Assembly: GCA_021296375.1 (NCBI GenBank)
Contig: JAGWAQ010000123.1
Span: forward strand, 1-5,262
DNA length: 5,262 nucleotides
DNA from: Alphaproteobacteria bacterium
GTDB taxonomy: Bacteria > Pseudomonadota > Alphaproteobacteria > Puniceispirillales > UBA1172
Direction: 5' to 3'
Made by a program: the position numbers and the translations under genes. Shown in pieces: positions 4,992-5,262 of the stretch. How positions within the stretch are numbered: position 1 is the first letter of the stretch; each line of letters opens with the position of its first letter. The notes under the pieces are model-generated. The model was not told where the DNA came from. It saw nothing but the letters and a program-made list of their open reading frames with translations, and searched no databases.

Positions 4992-5111
4992 TCACAAAAG
5001 GTTGCCGATACGGTGGATATTCACAGCAAATATTACCGCGGAAATTATTGCCGATATTACCGCGGAAATTATTGCGGATATTATTAACGTCTTCAGGTGC
5101 CGAAATGCCAT
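4992..5111 (-). CDS. Possible 39-residue membrane microprotein upstream of mrp
   Basis: I recognise no family. The frame from ATG 5111 has AAGG (5121-5118) six nt upstream and a TGA at 4994-4992, 12 bp before the mrp start and next to its ribosome site. The product has a basic start (MAFRHLK), a hydrophobic stretch of about 22 residues and a short polar end (NIHRIG). The stretch repeats SA-I-I-SA-V-I twice, a small-residue-every-four pattern that suits packing of membrane helices, and it comes from an in-frame 24-bp DNA duplication. Against it: many ATA codons, unlike the GC-rich neighbours, and an AT-rich spacer location. A longer frame from TTG 5249 overlaps the hflK start and lacks a ribosome site. 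It could simply be non-coding promoter DNA. Confidence 0.22.
   Translation of the reverse strand: MAFRHLKTLIISAIISAVISAIISAVIFAVNIHRIGNLL
5030..5077. repeat. 24-bp tandem duplication between mrp and hflK
   Basis: Two adjacent 24-bp copies (5030-5053 and 5054-5077) differ at one base (C5052 against G5076), and a partial third copy ATATTA follows. Each unit has a CCGCGG core flanked by AT-rich DNA. The length is a multiple of three, so any frame through it stays open. Confidence 0.92.
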
Positions 5112-5164
5112 CATCATCCTTGAAAATGGCATTGGTGATACAAATATGTAGATGACAATTGATA

Positions 5165-5182
5165 TTACAAGATAGATTGTAA
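5165..5182. promoter_or_regulatory. Perfect dyad TTACAA-N6-TTGTAA upstream of hflK
   Basis: An 18-bp inverted repeat with 6-bp arms lies 50 bp before the hflK start codon, in an AT-rich region. The size suits a dimeric repressor or activator, but I cannot name one. A chance origin is possible in such AT-rich DNA. No convincing -35/-10 pair for hflK was seen nearby. Confidence 0.3.
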
Positions 5183-5231
5183 CAGTAATCACGCGATCAG
5201 GCGTGGTGAAGTTCTTAACCGGAGAGTAAAT

Positions 5232-5262
5232 ATGCCCTGGAACAACCAAGGAAGTGGCGATA
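5232..5262 (+). CDS. hflK: HflK, modulator of FtsH protease (first ten codons only)
   Basis: ATG 5232 has GGAGAG (5221-5226) five nt upstream and reads MPWNNQGSGD before the window ends. An MPW-N-Q start followed by glycine and small residues is typical of HflK, which has a Gly-rich N-terminus before its membrane segment. HflK with HflC forms a membrane complex that surrounds and modulates the FtsH protease. From memory, thyA, folA and hflK are neighbours in many alphaproteobacteria, which supports the call. Only ten residues are visible, so the membrane segment and SPFH domain cannot be checked. Confidence 0.72.
   Translation, partial: MPWNNQGSGD

Larger units (their letters stand above)
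4980..5231. other. AT-rich spacer between divergent mrp and hflK
   Basis: This 252-bp region must hold promoters for both genes. It contains the 24-bp duplication, the candidate microprotein frame and the TTACAA dyad described separately. I found AT-rich -10-like sequences but no promoter strong enough to call. Confidence 0.6.

Noticed and set aside
5213..5231. TTAA-N7-GTAA resembling a CtrA box before hflK
   Set aside because: One half-site is imperfect and the match is too short to separate from chance in AT-rich DNA.

Overview
The window looks like chromosomal DNA from an alphaproteobacterium. The main reasons are a circularly permuted (two-piece) tmRNA gene, an alpha-type SspB adaptor ending in a VVSLDTFRKK-like tail, and the gene set sspB / thyA / folA / hflK, which I recall as common alphaproteobacterial neighbours. 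Coding DNA is GC-rich, while the spacers are richer in A+T. I cannot place the organism below class level.

Layout. Positions 1-1362 (minus) hold a class I [4Fe-4S] fumarase whose C-terminus runs off the left edge. Upstream of it on the same strand is sspB (1400-1900), with a good sigma70-type promoter at 1924-1952. Next on the minus strand (about 1991-2306) is a gene that open-reading-frame searches miss: ssrA in permuted order (acceptor RNA, 39-nt intervening segment, coding RNA). It has an alanine-type G3-U70 acceptor stem, an encoded CCA, a pseudoknot before the resume codon and a tag reading frame ANDNNAPVAVAA. Its likely promoter is at 2312-2340. Divergent from it are thyA (2500-3294) and folA (3307-3831), tightly coupled on the plus strand. 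Convergent with these is mrp/apbC (3882-4979, minus). A 252-bp AT-rich spacer follows, holding a possible 39-residue membrane microprotein, and the first ten codons of hflK (5232 onward, plus) close the window.

How the genes work together. ThyA and DHFR form a metabolic pair: ThyA makes dTMP and oxidises methylene-tetrahydrofolate to dihydrofolate, which DHFR reduces again. The second theme is protein quality control. tmRNA tags stalled nascent chains, SspB hands tagged proteins to ClpXP, and HflK modulates FtsH, which in E. coli also degrades ssrA-tagged proteins. Finding the tag-encoding RNA about 90 bp upstream of its own adaptor gene, on the same strand and without a visible terminator between them, is the most interesting biology here. 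Mrp and fumarase share an iron-sulfur link (carrier/assembly ATPase and cluster-dependent enzyme).

A separate oddity is that all the larger spacers carry short head-to-tail repeats: 17 bp x2, 17 bp x3, 12 bp x2, 15 bp x3 and 24 bp x2. I saw none inside the recognised genes except where one reaches the mrp stop codon. Two of them duplicate the -35 region of the predicted ssrA and sspB promoters with a period of exactly 17 bp.
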